NCBI RefSeq assembly: GCF_018729255.1 | Contig: NZ_CP076063.1 | Span: 1-64,000 of the forward strand | Length of the DNA stretch: 64,000 nt | Origin: Cupriavidus sp. EM10 | GTDB taxonomy: Bacteria > Pseudomonadota > Gammaproteobacteria > Burkholderiales > Burkholderiaceae | Direction of reading: 5' to 3' | In this document: positions 28,564-38,233 of the stretch, piece after piece | How positions within the stretch are numbered: position 1 is the stretch's first letter | Layout: each line of letters begins with the position of its first letter | Translations under genes and position numbers: made by a program | The notes under the pieces: generated by a model | What the model saw: the letters and a program-made list of their open reading frames with translations, nothing else | The model's database searches: none | What the model was told of the DNA's origin: nothing

Positions 28564-31530
28564 TTAGCGCTCGGCTAGACGCCGCAAGGGGCGGAACTTT
28601 CCAGCTTCCGGTTTATGGCTCATGCGCCACACGTAGTCGCCGGTCAGGTTGATGTGCTCCCACCCCAAGGGCGACAAATAGGGATACAGCGTCGGATCGA
28701 CCGGCATGCCGCGGCTCTCCATTGCCTGCACAGCGCGCTCAAGATAGACGGTGTCCCAGAGAACGATCGCCGCGGTCACCAGGTTTAGTCCGCTGGCGCG
28801 GTACCGTTGCTGCTCGAAGCTGCGATCGCGGATTTCGCCGAGACGGTAAAAGAAGATGGATCGCGCAAGCGCATTGCGGGCTTCCCCCTTGTTCAAACCA
28901 GCATGAGTGCGGCGGCGCAATTCCAGATCCTGAAGCCAGTCGAGGGTGAACAACGTCCGCTCGATGCGTCCCAGCTCACGAAGGGCAACGGCCAAGCCGT
29001 TCTGCCGCGGATAGCTGCCAAGCTTGCGTAGCATCAGTGAGGCTGTGACTGTGCCCTGCCGGATAGACGTGGCGAGGCGGAGAATCTCGTCCCAGTGAGA
29101 CCGGATCAGGTTTTCCCGATAAGTGCCGCCAATCATCGGCGCCACGGCCGGATAGTCATCTGGACTACCAGGGATATATAGCTTTGTTTCCGCGAGATCG
29201 CGAATACGCGGCGCGAATCGGAACCCGAGCAGGTGCATCAGGGCAAAGACGTGATCGGTGAAACCGTTGGTATCCGTGTAATGCTCCTTGATTCGCAGAT
29301 CTGACTCGTGATGAAGCAGGCCGTCAAGTACGTAGGTGGAATCACGAACGCCGACGTTCACCAGCTTGGTGTGATATGGCCCATACTGGTCCGAGATATG
29401 GGTGTAGATCATCCGGCCGGGCTCCGAGCCATACTTCGGGTTGACGTGGCCGGTGCTCTCGGCCCGCCCGCCGGCCTTGAAACGCTGGCCGTCTGAGGAC
29501 GAGGTCGTGCCATCACCCCAATGCGCGGCAAATGAATGCGCCGACTGCGCGTTGATCAGCTCTGCCAAGCTTTGCGAATATGTGTCGTCCCGGATATGCC
29601 AGGCTTGCAGCCACGCCAGCTTGGCATACGTGGTACCGGGACAGGATTCTGCCATCTTGGTCAGTCCGAGATTGATGGCATCGGCAAGAATCGTCGTCAA
29701 CAGCAACGTTTTATCGGAGGCTGGCTCGTCGGTTTTCAGGTGCGTGAAATGGTGAGTGAATCCTGTCCATGCATCCACCTCCATCAGGAGTTCGGTAATC
29801 TTGACGCGTGGCAGCATGAGGGACGTCTGGTCGATCAATGTCTGTGCCTCCATCGGGACAGAGGCGTCAAGCGGCGAGATCTTCAAGCCTGACTCAGTGA
29901 TGATCGCATCCGGCAGCTTTTTTGCGGCGGCAAGCCGGTTAACGGTGGCCAGCTTCATTTCCAGTAGCCGGCGCCGCTCTTCCAGGAAACGGTCGCAATC
30001 GGTAATTACCGGCAGTGGCAGCAAGCGATTCTCCCTAAGCGCACCGAACTTTTCGGTCGGCAGCAGATATTCCTCGAAGTCCTTGAATTGCCGCGATCCT
30101 TCAACCCAGATATCACCGGAGCGCAGGCTGTTCCTCAGTTCGGACAGTGCGCACATTTCATAGAACCGTCGGTCGATGCCGTTCTTGGTCTGTACCAGAG
30201 GCTCCCAACGTTTCTTGATAAAGGAGGTCGGTGCGTCGGCCGGGACCTTACGGGCGTCGTTGGCGTTCATTGTCCGGATCGTTTCGATTGCCGCCAGTAA
30301 GTCCTTGGCTGCCGGCGCTGCACGCATTTTCAATATGTCGAGGAACTCCGGTACATAGCGACGCAGCGTGGAGAAGTAGTCGCCAACCAGATGCAGGAAG
30401 TCGAAGGTTTCTGGCTGCGCAAGCTGTTCGGCCTCCGAGACGCTCTTCGTGAAAACGTGCCAAGGCATCACAGCTTCGATCGCCTCGAATGGGTCGCCGC
30501 CGTTTTCTTTGGCCTTCAGGATGGCGCGGCCGATCTTCGAGTACTGGTGGATCTTGTCGTTGAGCGCCTTGCCTGACAGGTGAAACTGCTCGCGATGCTT
30601 CTTCTTTGCCAGATTGAACAGCCGTCCGAGGATACGGTCATGGAGGTCGACGATTTCGTCGGTCACCGTTGCACGAGCCTCAACGACGATCGCGGTCAGC
30701 GTTGCGTGACGGCGTTGTTGCTCGAATTTCGCAAGGTCATAGGGTGTCATCTGGGCGCCCTCGCGGGCAATCTTGAGCAGCCGGTTCTGGTGAACCAGTC
30801 GTTCGATTCCATCTGGCAGGTTGATCGCTCGTAGCATCTTCAAGCGATTGATGTGCTGCAACATCTGGCGGGAACTGGCCTTGCCCGGAGGTAAGCGCAG
30901 CCAGGCAAGCCAGGTTAGGCGCCCATCGGGCCGGCGATGCAGAAGTTGATCCAGTTGATGTCGGTGGTGATCTGTGAGCGGGTCGGTCAAGACCTGGTAT
31001 ATGCGACGAGTTGCTCGCGTCACGGCTTCCGCACAGATGCGCTCCATTACGTTGACGCCGGGGAGCAGCAACGCCTGCTGCCTCAGGGAATCGATCAGTG
31101 CTGTGGCCAAGATGATTCCCTTGTCGGTCTGCTGCGCTAGCTCGACGAGTGCCTGCACTGCTGCGCGATAGTCGGCCATTGTGAAAGCACGCATCTGGAG
31201 CACGGCTTGCAGTTCTGCCTGATGCTCTCTACGGGTCTTATCGCGCCTTCCGTAGTCTTCCCAATGCGATGGCGCGATGCGTAGCTGGCGAGCTACCATC
31301 TCGAGCAATGCTTGGGGTGGTTCCTCGCCGGCGGGCAGCATGATGCCGGGATAGCGCATGTAGCAGAGTTGCACGGCGAACCCGAGCCGGTTTTCAGCTC
31401 CGCGACGCTGCCGGATTAGTGCAAGGTCCGTTTCATTGAACGTGTAGTGGCGAATGAGCTCGTCCTCACTGTCCGGGAAAGAAAGCAGACTTTCTCGCTC
31501 GGTGTTGGAGAGTACGGTACGACGTGGCAT
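28564..31530 (-). CDS. tnpA: Tn3-family transposase
   Basis: Intact 988-residue transposase. The N-terminal DUF4158-like part is [20 protein letters not shown] onward. The C-terminal DDE_Tnp_Tn3 domain has [20 protein letters not shown] as first catalytic Asp block. It differs from the transposase at 6594-9534 (different N-terminus and motifs), so two unrelated Tn3 insertions are present. Confidence 0.92.
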   Translation of the reverse strand: MPRRTVLSNTERESLLSFPDSEDELIRHYTFNETDLALIRQRRGAENRLGFAVQLCYMRYPGIMLPAGEEPPQALLEMVARQLRIAPSHWEDYGRRDKTRREHQAELQAVLQMRAFTMADYRAAVQALVELAQQTDKGIILATALIDSLRQQALLLPGVNVMERICAEAVTRATRRIYQVLTDPLTDHHRHQLDQLLHRRPDGRLTWLAWLRLPPGKASSRQMLQHINRLKMLRAINLPDGIERLVHQNRLLKIAREGAQMTPYDLAKFEQQRRHATLTAIVVEARATVTDEIVDLHDRILGRLFNLAKKKHREQFHLSGKALNDKIHQYSKIGRAILKAKENGGDPFEAIEAVMPWHVFTKSVSEAEQLAQPETFDFLHLVGDYFSTLRRYVPEFLDILKMRAAPAAKDLLAAIETIRTMNANDARKVPADAPTSFIKKRWEPLVQTKNGIDRRFYEMCALSELRNSLRSGDIWVEGSRQFKDFEEYLLPTEKFGALRENRLLPLPVITDCDRFLEERRRLLEMKLATVNRLAAAKKLPDAIITESGLKISPLDASVPMEAQTLIDQTSLMLPRVKITELLMEVDAWTGFTHHFTHLKTDEPASDKTLLLTTILADAINLGLTKMAESCPGTTYAKLAWLQAWHIRDDTYSQSLAELINAQSAHSFAAHWGDGTTSSSDGQRFKAGGRAESTGHVNPKYGSEPGRMIYTHISDQYGPYHTKLVNVGVRDSTYVLDGLLHHESDLRIKEHYTDTNGFTDHVFALMHLLGFRFAPRIRDLAETKLYIPGSPDDYPAVAPMIGGTYRENLIRSHWDEILRLATSIRQGTVTASLMLRKLGSYPRQNGLAVALRELGRIERTLFTLDWLQDLELRRRTHAGLNKGEARNALARSIFFYRLGEIRDRSFEQQRYRASGLNLVTAAIVLWDTVYLERAVQAMESRGMPVDPTLYPYLSPLGWEHINLTGDYVWRMSHKPEAGKFRPLRRLAER

Positions 31531-31618
31531 GCCATTCCTTGAAAAATCGGATTCCAGCGGGGGCGCTACGCCGATTTCCGGGGGTAAGGTTTGTGAAAAT
31601 TCTGCAGTCTATATCGTT

Positions 31619-31648
31619 GTGCTGAGATAATTGGTATTATCGCGGCAC
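31619..31648. promoter_or_regulatory. Tyrosine-recombinase core recombination site
   Basis: Arm 1 GTGCTGAGATAAT (31619-31631), spacer TGGT, arm 2 ATTATCGCGGCAC (31636-31648). The arms are inverted repeats matching at 11 of 13 positions. It sits between divergent tnpA and the recombinase gene, where resolution sites of Tn3-family units lie. Recombinase binding is inferred, not shown. Confidence 0.6.
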
Positions 31649-31675
31649 GTGTTTTTATTAATGTAAGTGGAGCCG

Positions 31676-33379
31676 ATGAAATCGCGCCAGACCCGACGCA
31701 CCGCTTCCGCGCCTGCTGAGCCCAGCCTCCCGGATGCGGATGCGCTGGCTGCATTGCGCGGCTGGTATGCGGGGATCAGTTCCCGTGCGGCGGTAGCACA
31801 CTACCTTTCTGGCCGCAAAGCATCGGGCCAGTCCGCACGCGGCATGCTGGGGGACATTCGTCGACAACTCGTCGCGTTCGCGGAAAGCCGCCACCGGCCG
31901 GATCTGGCCGCACTGTTCGAGCACACCCCCGCAGAACGGCAGGGGCGCGCCGGCGCGGTCGAACGTGCGATCAAGCTGCTGCCCTCGCTGCCGGTACCCC
32001 AGCCCGAGATCAGCGACACCATCGATCCATGGCTCGCGCCACGCACCGTCAAGGCGCTGCAGGCCCATGGCATCCGCACGCTGTCGGACCTGACCGTGCG
32101 TATCCCACGCCGGCGCGGCTGGTGGAAGGTGATCGAGGGGCTCGGCATCACCGGCGCCCGGCAGGTCGAAGCGTTCTTTGCCGCTCATCCGCAGCTTACT
32201 GAGCGCGCCCGGGCTCTGATAGCGGTCGCCCATCCCCGCGGCATCGTGCCGTGGGAGCAGTTGCGTGTGCCGCGCGAAGTTGATGGGTCGCAGGGCAGCT
32301 TCCGCGCACCGCGCGAGGCCTGCACGCTGAACGCCACGAACGATTACGAGGCGGTACGAGCCTGGCTTTCGCTCCACGAAACAGCCGCCACGCAGCGCGC
32401 GTATCGCAAGGAAGCCGAGCGGCTGATCCTTTGGGCAATTGTCGAGCGGGGTCGGGCGCTCTCGTCGCTGACGACCGATGATGCCATCGCGTACCGGGCT
32501 TTCGTCCGGCGCCCAACGCCGCGCGAGCGCTGGGTTGGGCCGCCGCGGCCGCGTGACTCGGTGGAGTGGCGCCCCTTCTCTGGTGGCCTGTCGGCACGCT
32601 CGGCCGCCTATGCGCTCACGGTGTTGTCGGCCCTGTTTCGGTGGCTCATCGAGCAGCGCTACGTGCTGGCCAACCCGTTTGCCGGCATCAAGGTTCGCGG
32701 CCATGCCTCGCGACCGGCGCTGGATACGGCTCGAGGCTTTACCGAAGGGGAATGGCTACTGCTGCGGGCCATCGCGGACGGTCTGGAGCGGTCCTACGGC
32801 TGGTCCGAGCCGGCGGCGCAGCGCCTACGTTTTCTGCTCGACTTTGGGTACGCGACGGGTCTGCGCGCCAGCGAACTGGTCGGCGCTGCACTTGGCAACG
32901 TGCACCTCGACGGGCACGGCGACCGCTGGCTGCATCTTGTCGGAAAAGGGAGCAAGCCCGGGAAGGTAGCCTTGCCGCCCCTCGCATATACGGCGCTAGA
33001 CCAGTACCTGGCACAGCGGCAGTTGCCGATCAGCCGGGAGAGATGGAATCCGAAGACTCCCCTAGTGGCGAGCCTGGGCGAGGATGGCGCCGTTGGTATA
33101 ACCGGCGCTCATCTTTGGCGCTTGCTAAGGCGCTTCTTTGCGCAGGCCGCCGACGCGATCGACGCCGATCACCCAGTGGCTGCGGAGAAACTGCGCCGTG
33201 CAACGCCCCACTGGATGCGACACAGTCACGCCAGCCACGCGCTGGCTCGCGGGGCTGAACTCACCGCCGTGCGCGACAACCTGCGCCACGCGTCGATCGC
33301 CACCACGTCCATGTACCTGCACGGCGACGAACTTGAGCGTGCCAAACAGATGCGGCAGGCATTCGGCGCACGCAAATAG
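31676..33379 (+). CDS. Tyrosine recombinase with DUF3701-type N-terminus
   Basis: ATG at 31676, 5 bp after a TGGAG ribosome site, is preferred over GTG 31667. The N-terminal about 190 residues (LRGWYAGISSRAAVAHYLSG; DTIDPWLAPRTVKALQAHGI) resemble the DUF3701 integrase extension. The catalytic domain has R (YATGLRASELVGAAL), HxxR (TPHWMRHSHASHALA) and Tyr (RHASIATTSMYLHG). It probably acts at the adjacent core site to resolve cointegrates. Confidence 0.85.
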   Translation: MKSRQTRRTASAPAEPSLPDADALAALRGWYAGISSRAAVAHYLSGRKASGQSARGMLGDIRRQLVAFAESRHRPDLAALFEHTPAERQGRAGAVERAIKLLPSLPVPQPEISDTIDPWLAPRTVKALQAHGIRTLSDLTVRIPRRRGWWKVIEGLGITGARQVEAFFAAHPQLTERARALIAVAHPRGIVPWEQLRVPREVDGSQGSFRAPREACTLNATNDYEAVRAWLSLHETAATQRAYRKEAERLILWAIVERGRALSSLTTDDAIAYRAFVRRPTPRERWVGPPRPRDSVEWRPFSGGLSARSAAYALTVLSALFRWLIEQRYVLANPFAGIKVRGHASRPALDTARGFTEGEWLLLRAIADGLERSYGWSEPAAQRLRFLLDFGYATGLRASELVGAALGNVHLDGHGDRWLHLVGKGSKPGKVALPPLAYTALDQYLAQRQLPISRERWNPKTPLVASLGEDGAVGITGAHLWRLLRRFFAQAADAIDADHPVAAEKLRRATPHWMRHSHASHALARGAELTAVRDNLRHASIATTSMYLHGDELERAKQMRQAFGARK

Positions 33380-33641
33380 GCGTTCATAGCTGAGAGATTG
33401 TCGGGTATCCGCAATTTGCGGGTTGATGCCCTAACTGAATGCTGCAGTGCAAGGATCGAGCAGATCGAAAGCTCGAACTTGCAGGAAAGTCGGCTGTCCC
33501 AGAACGACCCTTCTCGGTCGCTCACGATTTGTTGTGGCCGGACGAGAGCGATCTCGGCGTGGAGTTGCCAAGCATGGTCCGCTAGTCGCACTCCGCCTCG
33601 GTGACTTGCTCCGCCGAGACGACTCCTTCACGTCACTATGA

Positions 33642-33672
33642 ACAAAGCCCCCAAAACGACTGGGGGCTTTGT
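33642..33672 (+). terminator. Hairpin terminator after the recombinase gene region
   Basis: ACAAAGCCCCC and GGGGGCTTTGT form a perfect 11-bp stem with a 9-nt loop. Only a short T-run lies inside the stem. It belongs to the 526-bp gap 33380-33905, which otherwise holds a second terminator and a promoter; 33380-33640 shows no gene that I can support. Confidence 0.6.
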
Positions 33673-33684
33673 CAACAATCCTAG

Positions 33685-33709
33685 CGCTCCTTGATGGAGC
33701 GTTTTATTT
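33685..33709 (+). terminator. Rho-independent terminator
   Basis: CGCTCC-TTGAT-GGAGCG followed by TTTTATTT. It lies just upstream of the CnrH-type promoter at 33771 and would insulate it from transcription of the transposon. Confidence 0.75.
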
Positions 33710-33770
33710 CCCCCAATCCGTGCGAGCGTCCCGGCCTTCGGACACCGGCCTGCCCTACGAAGAAAAAAAG

Positions 33771-33797
33771 CGAGGGGGCGGAGTCGCGGCGACGTAT
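33771..33797 (+). promoter_or_regulatory. CnrH/NccH-type promoter of a beta-propeller gene
   Basis: CGAGG then GGGGC (33775-33779), 13 bp, CGTAT (33793-33797), preceded by an A-rich stretch (GAAGAAAAAAAGCGAGG). The nccY promoter has the same A-rich lead, CGAGGGG, the 13-bp spacing and GGCGACGTAT. The downstream gene starts at 33906. Confidence 0.6.
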
Positions 33798-33905
33798 AGG
33801 TACTGAAGCTTGTGCTTCAACTTCGTCGCCCCGGTAAGGCTCATTCTGCCGGAGCGTTCCGTCCATTGGCTTTGCTTCAGCCAGCACTCTCCTTCGTCCT
33901 CGAAA

Positions 33906-35027
33906 ATGTCGCGTACTCAATATTTCAAGCCTGCCTCGCTGTTCCTTGCGGTCGTGTCCCTGTGTGCCGTATCCGCGCACGCGGCTTCCGTCGAACCCGG
34001 TAACCGCTCCTTTGCGGGCTACAAGCTGGAGCGGGCCGCCGCGCTACCCAGCACGGATACCGGCTGGGACTACAGCTCCCTGGACGAAAAACGCGGGAAC
34101 ATGTTCATCGGCCATCGTAAGGATGGCATTCAGGTGTTCGATGTCCGTCGTGGGGTTCCGGTCAAGACGCTGAAGGAATCCACTGGCGCAAATGCAACCT
34201 CGGTCGCACCGGAGTTCGATATCGGCATCGCAGGTACGACCGACGGCGATGTCGTGGTGTTTCAGCTTTCCACCCTTCAGACGCTGAAGCGTTACAAGAG
34301 CACCACAGAGGGGTTCGACGGCGCCAGTTACGAACCATTCAGCAAACGTTTCATGATGATTGGCACCCCTGCCAAGGGTAGCCAGGTCACACCGGTGATG
34401 TTCTTCGATGCAAAGACAGGCGAGCCAGCAGGCAGCATCGATGTCCAGAGCGAAAAGATCGACCCTGCCCGGTCGGACGCCGCAGGCCACATCTTCCTTC
34501 CATTGCGCGACAAGTCAGCAGTAGCTCGTATCGATGTGCGCAACATGAAAGTCGATGCGACCTGGCCGATGCGCGAATGCCTGACGCCTTCTTCCCTGGC
34601 GGTTGATCCCGCAAATCAGCGTGTCTTCGTTGCATGCCGGGGCACGGACGCCGTTGCGCCGGCCATGGCGGTGCTCGACAGCAACACGGGGGCGCAGATT
34701 GCGAAGCTGCCGATCGGCCGTGGTACCGACGACATGTTCTTTGATGGGCCCCGGAAGACCATCGTAGTCGTCAATGGCGATTCGTCCATGACAGTGATTT
34801 CACAGCGTTCCGCTGACGACTATGCGCTCGCCCTCAGTGTCAGCACGCGCCCAACTGCGCGCAGCGGTGCTTACGACTATGCCAGCGGGCGCATTCACCT
34901 GTCTTCGGCAGAAACCGTGACCCGGTTCGACAATGCCGGCAAGCCCAAGACCACATTCCTTCCGAACACCTTTCGTGTGCTGACCTATGGCCGTGCCACG
35001 CTGAATGCAGGTGGCGCCAGCGAATAG
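33906..35027 (+). CDS. Secreted YncE-like beta-propeller protein, probably Ni/Co-induced
   Basis: ATG at 33906 gives 373 residues with a clear signal peptide (FLAVVSLCAVSAHA|ASVEPG). The mature protein is made of repeated blades (GNMFIGHRKDGIQVFDVRRG; GDVVVFQLSTLQTLKRYKST; VARIDVRNMKVDATWPMREC). It is related in type to the protein at 25703-26749. A CnrH-type promoter lies 109 bp upstream, so it is probably co-regulated with Ni/Co efflux. Biochemical role unknown. Confidence 0.8.
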   Translation: MSRTQYFKPASLFLAVVSLCAVSAHAASVEPGNRSFAGYKLERAAALPSTDTGWDYSSLDEKRGNMFIGHRKDGIQVFDVRRGVPVKTLKESTGANATSVAPEFDIGIAGTTDGDVVVFQLSTLQTLKRYKSTTEGFDGASYEPFSKRFMMIGTPAKGSQVTPVMFFDAKTGEPAGSIDVQSEKIDPARSDAAGHIFLPLRDKSAVARIDVRNMKVDATWPMRECLTPSSLAVDPANQRVFVACRGTDAVAPAMAVLDSNTGAQIAKLPIGRGTDDMFFDGPRKTIVVVNGDSSMTVISQRSADDYALALSVSTRPTARSGAYDYASGRIHLSSAETVTRFDNAGKPKTTFLPNTFRVLTYGRATLNAGGASE

Positions 35028-35085
35028 TGCCGTCGAGCTGCAAAAGTCTGGCGGGCCGTCGCATTGGTTGATGCGTCCGCCAGGC

Positions 35086-35553
35086 CGAGGCGCGCTTATT
35101 GGTGGGGAGTGGAGCGGGGCGGTGCTGGTGGCGGTGGAGCATGCCCCGCCTGGCAAGCGGGCGTTCTATGGGAGTTGGCCGCAATGCGGCATTCCTGCGG
35201 GACTGGTGCTGTCGACGGCCGCCTTCTATCTGGTCCAGAAGCTGCCGACGAAAGACATGTTGAGCTGGGGCTGGCGTGTGCCATTTGTCGGAAGTGCGGC
35301 TTTGGTGCTGATCGGCCTGTACATCCGGCTCAAGATCGAGGAGACGCCAGCCTTTTCGGCAGTGAAGGAGCACAAGCAGAAAGCTCGCTTTCCGGCGGCG
35401 GAATTCGTAAGGTCATCATGGCGGTCGCTGTTGGTGGCCATCTTCGCGATGGCATCGCCGAACATCCTTTTCTATATCGCCACGGTCTTCATCCTGCGCT
35501 ACAGTCCCGAGACCCCGGGTGTGCCGCGCGACGTGGTCTTGGGTAGGCACTGA
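35086..35553 (+). pseudogene. Internal fragment of an MHS-family MFS symporter
   Basis: The frame carries the middle of a metabolite:H+ symporter: GGEWSGAVLVAVEHAPPGKR, YGSWPQCGIPAGLVLSTAAF, GWRVPFVGSAALVLIGLYIR and LKIEETPAF. There is no start with the first three helices, and the end (PRDVVLGRH) leaves the family. Both ends look cut, so this is a remnant of an older chromosomal or plasmid gene between inserted blocks. Confidence 0.7.
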
Positions 35554-35619
35554 CCTGGTGACAGTGGTGGTATGGCCCCCAGATCGCAGTGCGGCCGATT
35601 CAGATAGAGTCAAACGCAG

Positions 35620-35694
35620 TTACCCATTTGTAATCCGTTAGCAAGGCTGTAGAACGCGGGCAATTTGTACACTCGTTCTCATTGATCAACGAGT
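35620..35694 (+). promoter_or_regulatory. Candidate operator region of the CzcE-like gene
   Basis: TTACCCATTTGTAA (35620-35633) has TTAC/GTAA arms with a 6-bp spacer, like boxes of CzcR/CopR-type response regulators. A second inverted repeat, ACTCGTT and AACGAGT (35671-35677, 35688-35694), lies just before the ribosome site. Binding proteins are not known; the response regulator at 51823 is one candidate. Confidence 0.4.
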
Positions 35695-35711
35695 TTTCAA
35701 GAGGGGTGACT

Positions 35712-36101
35712 ATGAAAGCGAAGCGACAAGCCTTGTTGTTTGCGGCGATTCTGTTTGGTGGAGTGTCGATGTCGTATGCGATGGAAACGGCTGGGTCGAA
35801 GCCCGATGCTTCGGCTTCGGCCGGGAAAGCGCTGGCGAAGCGTCAAGCCGCTTTATATGGCGATCCGATTGGTCAAGCCCAGGCGAGCCGAATTGTGGAC
35901 CTCAAGCCAGGCACGCGGTATGTCAACGTGAGTTCTGGAGAGACGGTTGCGTTTCGATCGGATGAGAAGATCTCTGCGTGGGCCTTTGCACAGATGGTGA
36001 GGGATACGAGCGTGGACCTCAACTTGCTGTTGCCAGATTTGCCTCGTAGCGCTGACGTGCGCATCTACATTGAGAGAAGCGACCTGGTCACGGGGGGCTG
36101 A
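35712..36101 (+). CDS. CzcE-like periplasmic metal-binding protein
   Basis: ATG at 35712 behind AGAGGGGTGA gives 129 residues. The signal peptide is KRQALLFAAILFGGVSMSYA. The mature core (SRIVDLKPGTRYVNVSSGET, ISAWAFAQMVRDTSVDLNLL, RIYIERSD) follows the CzcE family. CzcE of C. metallidurans is a periplasmic copper-binding protein linked to metal resistance. It stands before the P-type ATPase gene in the same direction, 165 bp apart. Confidence 0.75.
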   Translation: MKAKRQALLFAAILFGGVSMSYAMETAGSKPDASASAGKALAKRQAALYGDPIGQAQASRIVDLKPGTRYVNVSSGETVAFRSDEKISAWAFAQMVRDTSVDLNLLLPDLPRSADVRIYIERSDLVTGG

Positions 36102-36266
36102 CCTCCTTGAGTTGCAAGCCTCCGAGCATCCTATCTCTCGGCGCATAGCCTGCCGAGCTCTGATAGCATGGTCGCATGACCGTCCGGCATCCGTCGCCAT
36201 CGCCGGATCGGAGTAGTTGTGTAATTCCCTGCGACCTTGAGCACCAGCGTTCAGAGAGGCAGATGA

Positions 36267-38162
36267 ATGGCCGCCACATCGCAATCGATCGAGCAAACAC
36301 CCGCCGGGCAACGTGAGCCCGGTGTCCTTGACCTGATGACTCGCGAACGTTGGATCGAGGTTGGGCGAATCGCACTGACGGGACTCATTGCGTTTCTCTA
36401 CTGGCAGCAGCTCGTGCCGATCGAGGTTCTCTGGGCGGCGGTCGCCATCGGTCTTTATCCCTTGGTGAAGACGGGTCTGAAGGACCTTTTCACCGAACGC
36501 AAGATCGGGACCGAGATATTCGTCACGATCGCGACCATCGTTGCCGTGTTTGGCGGCGAGACCATAGCTGGCGCCGTGCTCATGGTCATCATCCTGATCG
36601 CCGAGTTCATCGCCGAGTTGAATACGGATCGCGCGCGCGCGTCCATCAAATCGCTGATTGGATCGGTGCCCCAGGTGGCACTGGTTCGTGATGCCGGGGG
36701 TGAACGCACGGTGCCGATTGCGCAGGTTACGGCAGGGCAGGTCGTTCTCGTGCGCACCGGCGAGAAGATTCCTGTGGATGGGGTGGTGGTTGGTGGCGCC
36801 GGGGCGGTGAACCAGGCGCCCATCACCGGTGAAAGCGTTCCGCAGGACAAGGCAGAAGGATCGCAGGTATTCGCCGGTACCATCGTCGAGTCGGGCGCGA
36901 TTGACGTGCGAACCGACAAGGTCGGTGGCGACACGATTTTCTCCCGCATCATTGCGCTGGTAGAGGATGCAGAATCCGAGCGGGCTCCTGTGCAGAAGCT
37001 TGCCGATCGGGTGGCGAGTTGGCTCATCCCGGTGGTGCTGGTATTTCTGGTGGGCGTCTTCCTGGTGACACGCGACGTGTCGAAGATCGTCACGCTGCTG
37101 ATCTTCACCTCGCCCGCCGAACTCGGCCTGGCCACGCCGCTGGTCATGATCGCCGCCATTGCGCGGGCCGCCCGCACCGGCATTCTGATCAAGGGCGGCC
37201 TCTACCTCGAATTGCTGGCCAAGGCCGATGCCATGGTCTTCGACAAGACTGGTACGTTGACGGCGAACAAGCCGAAAGTCGTACGTGTGGAAGTACTGGA
37301 GCCAGGCCTTTCCGACACGGATTTTCTGAGACTGGCCGCCGCTGCGGATCGCAGGTCAGCTCATCCGCTGGCCAAGGCTGTGGTGGACGAGGCGGCCGCG
37401 CGCGACATGCAGGTGCCTGAACCGGACAACTTCGAGCAGATCCAGGCGCGCGGCGTGAAGGCGAGCGTGGAGGGGCGTGTGGTGCTGGTGGGCAATCCCG
37501 CATTGCTGCGGGAAGCCGGTGTCACACTGGATCGTAGCGTCGAAGATCCAGGCAGTACGCCCGTGCATGTCGCCGTGGATGGCCGCTTCGCCGGCGTCAT
37601 CTTCATTGCCGACACCCTGCGGCCGGGTGCCGCCGAGGCGATCGCAGCGTTGCGTGAAAGCGGCGTCAAGCGGATCGTCATGCTGACCGGCGACAATGCG
37701 GCGACGGCCCAGGCGATCGCATCCCAGCTTGGCGTGGACGAGGTCAAGGCGGATTTGATGCCCCAAGACAAGGTGGCCGCCATTGCCCAGTTGCAAGCGA
37801 AGGGGCTGAAAGTGGCGATGGTTGGTGATGGCGTCAACGATGCGCCAGCGCTGGCGCGCGCCGAAGTTGGCATCGCCATGGGCGGGGGCGGTACGCAGGC
37901 AGCGCTCGAGGCTGCCGATATTGCGCTGATGACCGACGACCTGAACAAGATTGTCGCGGCCCGCAATATTGCACGTCGCAGCTATCGAACCATCCAGGAA
38001 AACCTTTGGGTAGGTGTAGGCGTGGTCCACGTTCTCGGGATCACCGCTGCACTGATGGGCTGGATCGGACCGATCCAGGCCGCATTCATCCATCTGGGGC
38101 CGGACGTCATGGTGTTCCTGAATTCGGTCAAGCTGCTACGCGTGCGTATTCCTCATGCCTGA
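36267..38162 (+). CDS. Atypical P1B-type heavy-metal ATPase
   Basis: 631 residues. Motifs in order: ITGES (actuator), DKTGTLTANKPK (phosphorylated Asp), RSAHPLAKAVVDEA (HP motif of P1B ATPases), LTGDNAATAQ and MVGDGVNDAPALARAEVGIA. No N-terminal metal-binding domain is seen. The membrane motif is TSPAELGLATP: an SPA triplet where P1B pumps usually have CPC or SPC. The C-terminal helix has IHLGPDVMVFLNS rather than HEGST. It is a cation exporter by family, but the missing Cys leaves metal specificity open. Convergent with the PII-like gene. Confidence 0.85.
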   Translation: MAATSQSIEQTPAGQREPGVLDLMTRERWIEVGRIALTGLIAFLYWQQLVPIEVLWAAVAIGLYPLVKTGLKDLFTERKIGTEIFVTIATIVAVFGGETIAGAVLMVIILIAEFIAELNTDRARASIKSLIGSVPQVALVRDAGGERTVPIAQVTAGQVVLVRTGEKIPVDGVVVGGAGAVNQAPITGESVPQDKAEGSQVFAGTIVESGAIDVRTDKVGGDTIFSRIIALVEDAESERAPVQKLADRVASWLIPVVLVFLVGVFLVTRDVSKIVTLLIFTSPAELGLATPLVMIAAIARAARTGILIKGGLYLELLAKADAMVFDKTGTLTANKPKVVRVEVLEPGLSDTDFLRLAAAADRRSAHPLAKAVVDEAAARDMQVPEPDNFEQIQARGVKASVEGRVVLVGNPALLREAGVTLDRSVEDPGSTPVHVAVDGRFAGVIFIADTLRPGAAEAIAALRESGVKRIVMLTGDNAATAQAIASQLGVDEVKADLMPQDKVAAIAQLQAKGLKVAMVGDGVNDAPALARAEVGIAMGGGGTQAALEAADIALMTDDLNKIVAARNIARRSYRTIQENLWVGVGVVHVLGITAALMGWIGPIQAAFIHLGPDVMVFLNSVKLLRVRIPHA

Positions 38163-38233
38163 ATTCCAATGCAGGGTGCCAGCCCGAACCCAAAGGTGAG
38201 GGCGATCCGGAAGTTCGGGCTGGCAGGAATTCA
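38160..38233. terminator. Compound inverted repeat between convergent genes
   Basis: Inner arms TGCCAGCCCGAAC (38177-38189) and GTTCGGGCTGGCA (38213-38225) are perfect over 13 bp. Outer arms TGAATTCC (38160-38167) and GGAATTCA (38226-38233) also match. The outer arms contain the stop codons of both neighbouring genes. Likely a bidirectional terminator or a 3' end-protecting structure. Confidence 0.6.

Larger units (their letters stand above)
28512..33379. mobile_element. Tn3-family element with tyrosine recombinase (right end not located)
   Basis: The element contains the left 38-bp repeat, tnpA (minus), a palindromic recombination core (31619-31648) and a divergent tyrosine recombinase gene (plus). 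The divergent layout around the core site is that of Tn3-family units that resolve cointegrates with a tyrosine recombinase. The right boundary given is only the end of the last gene. The true end lies further right or has been lost. Confidence 0.65.
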
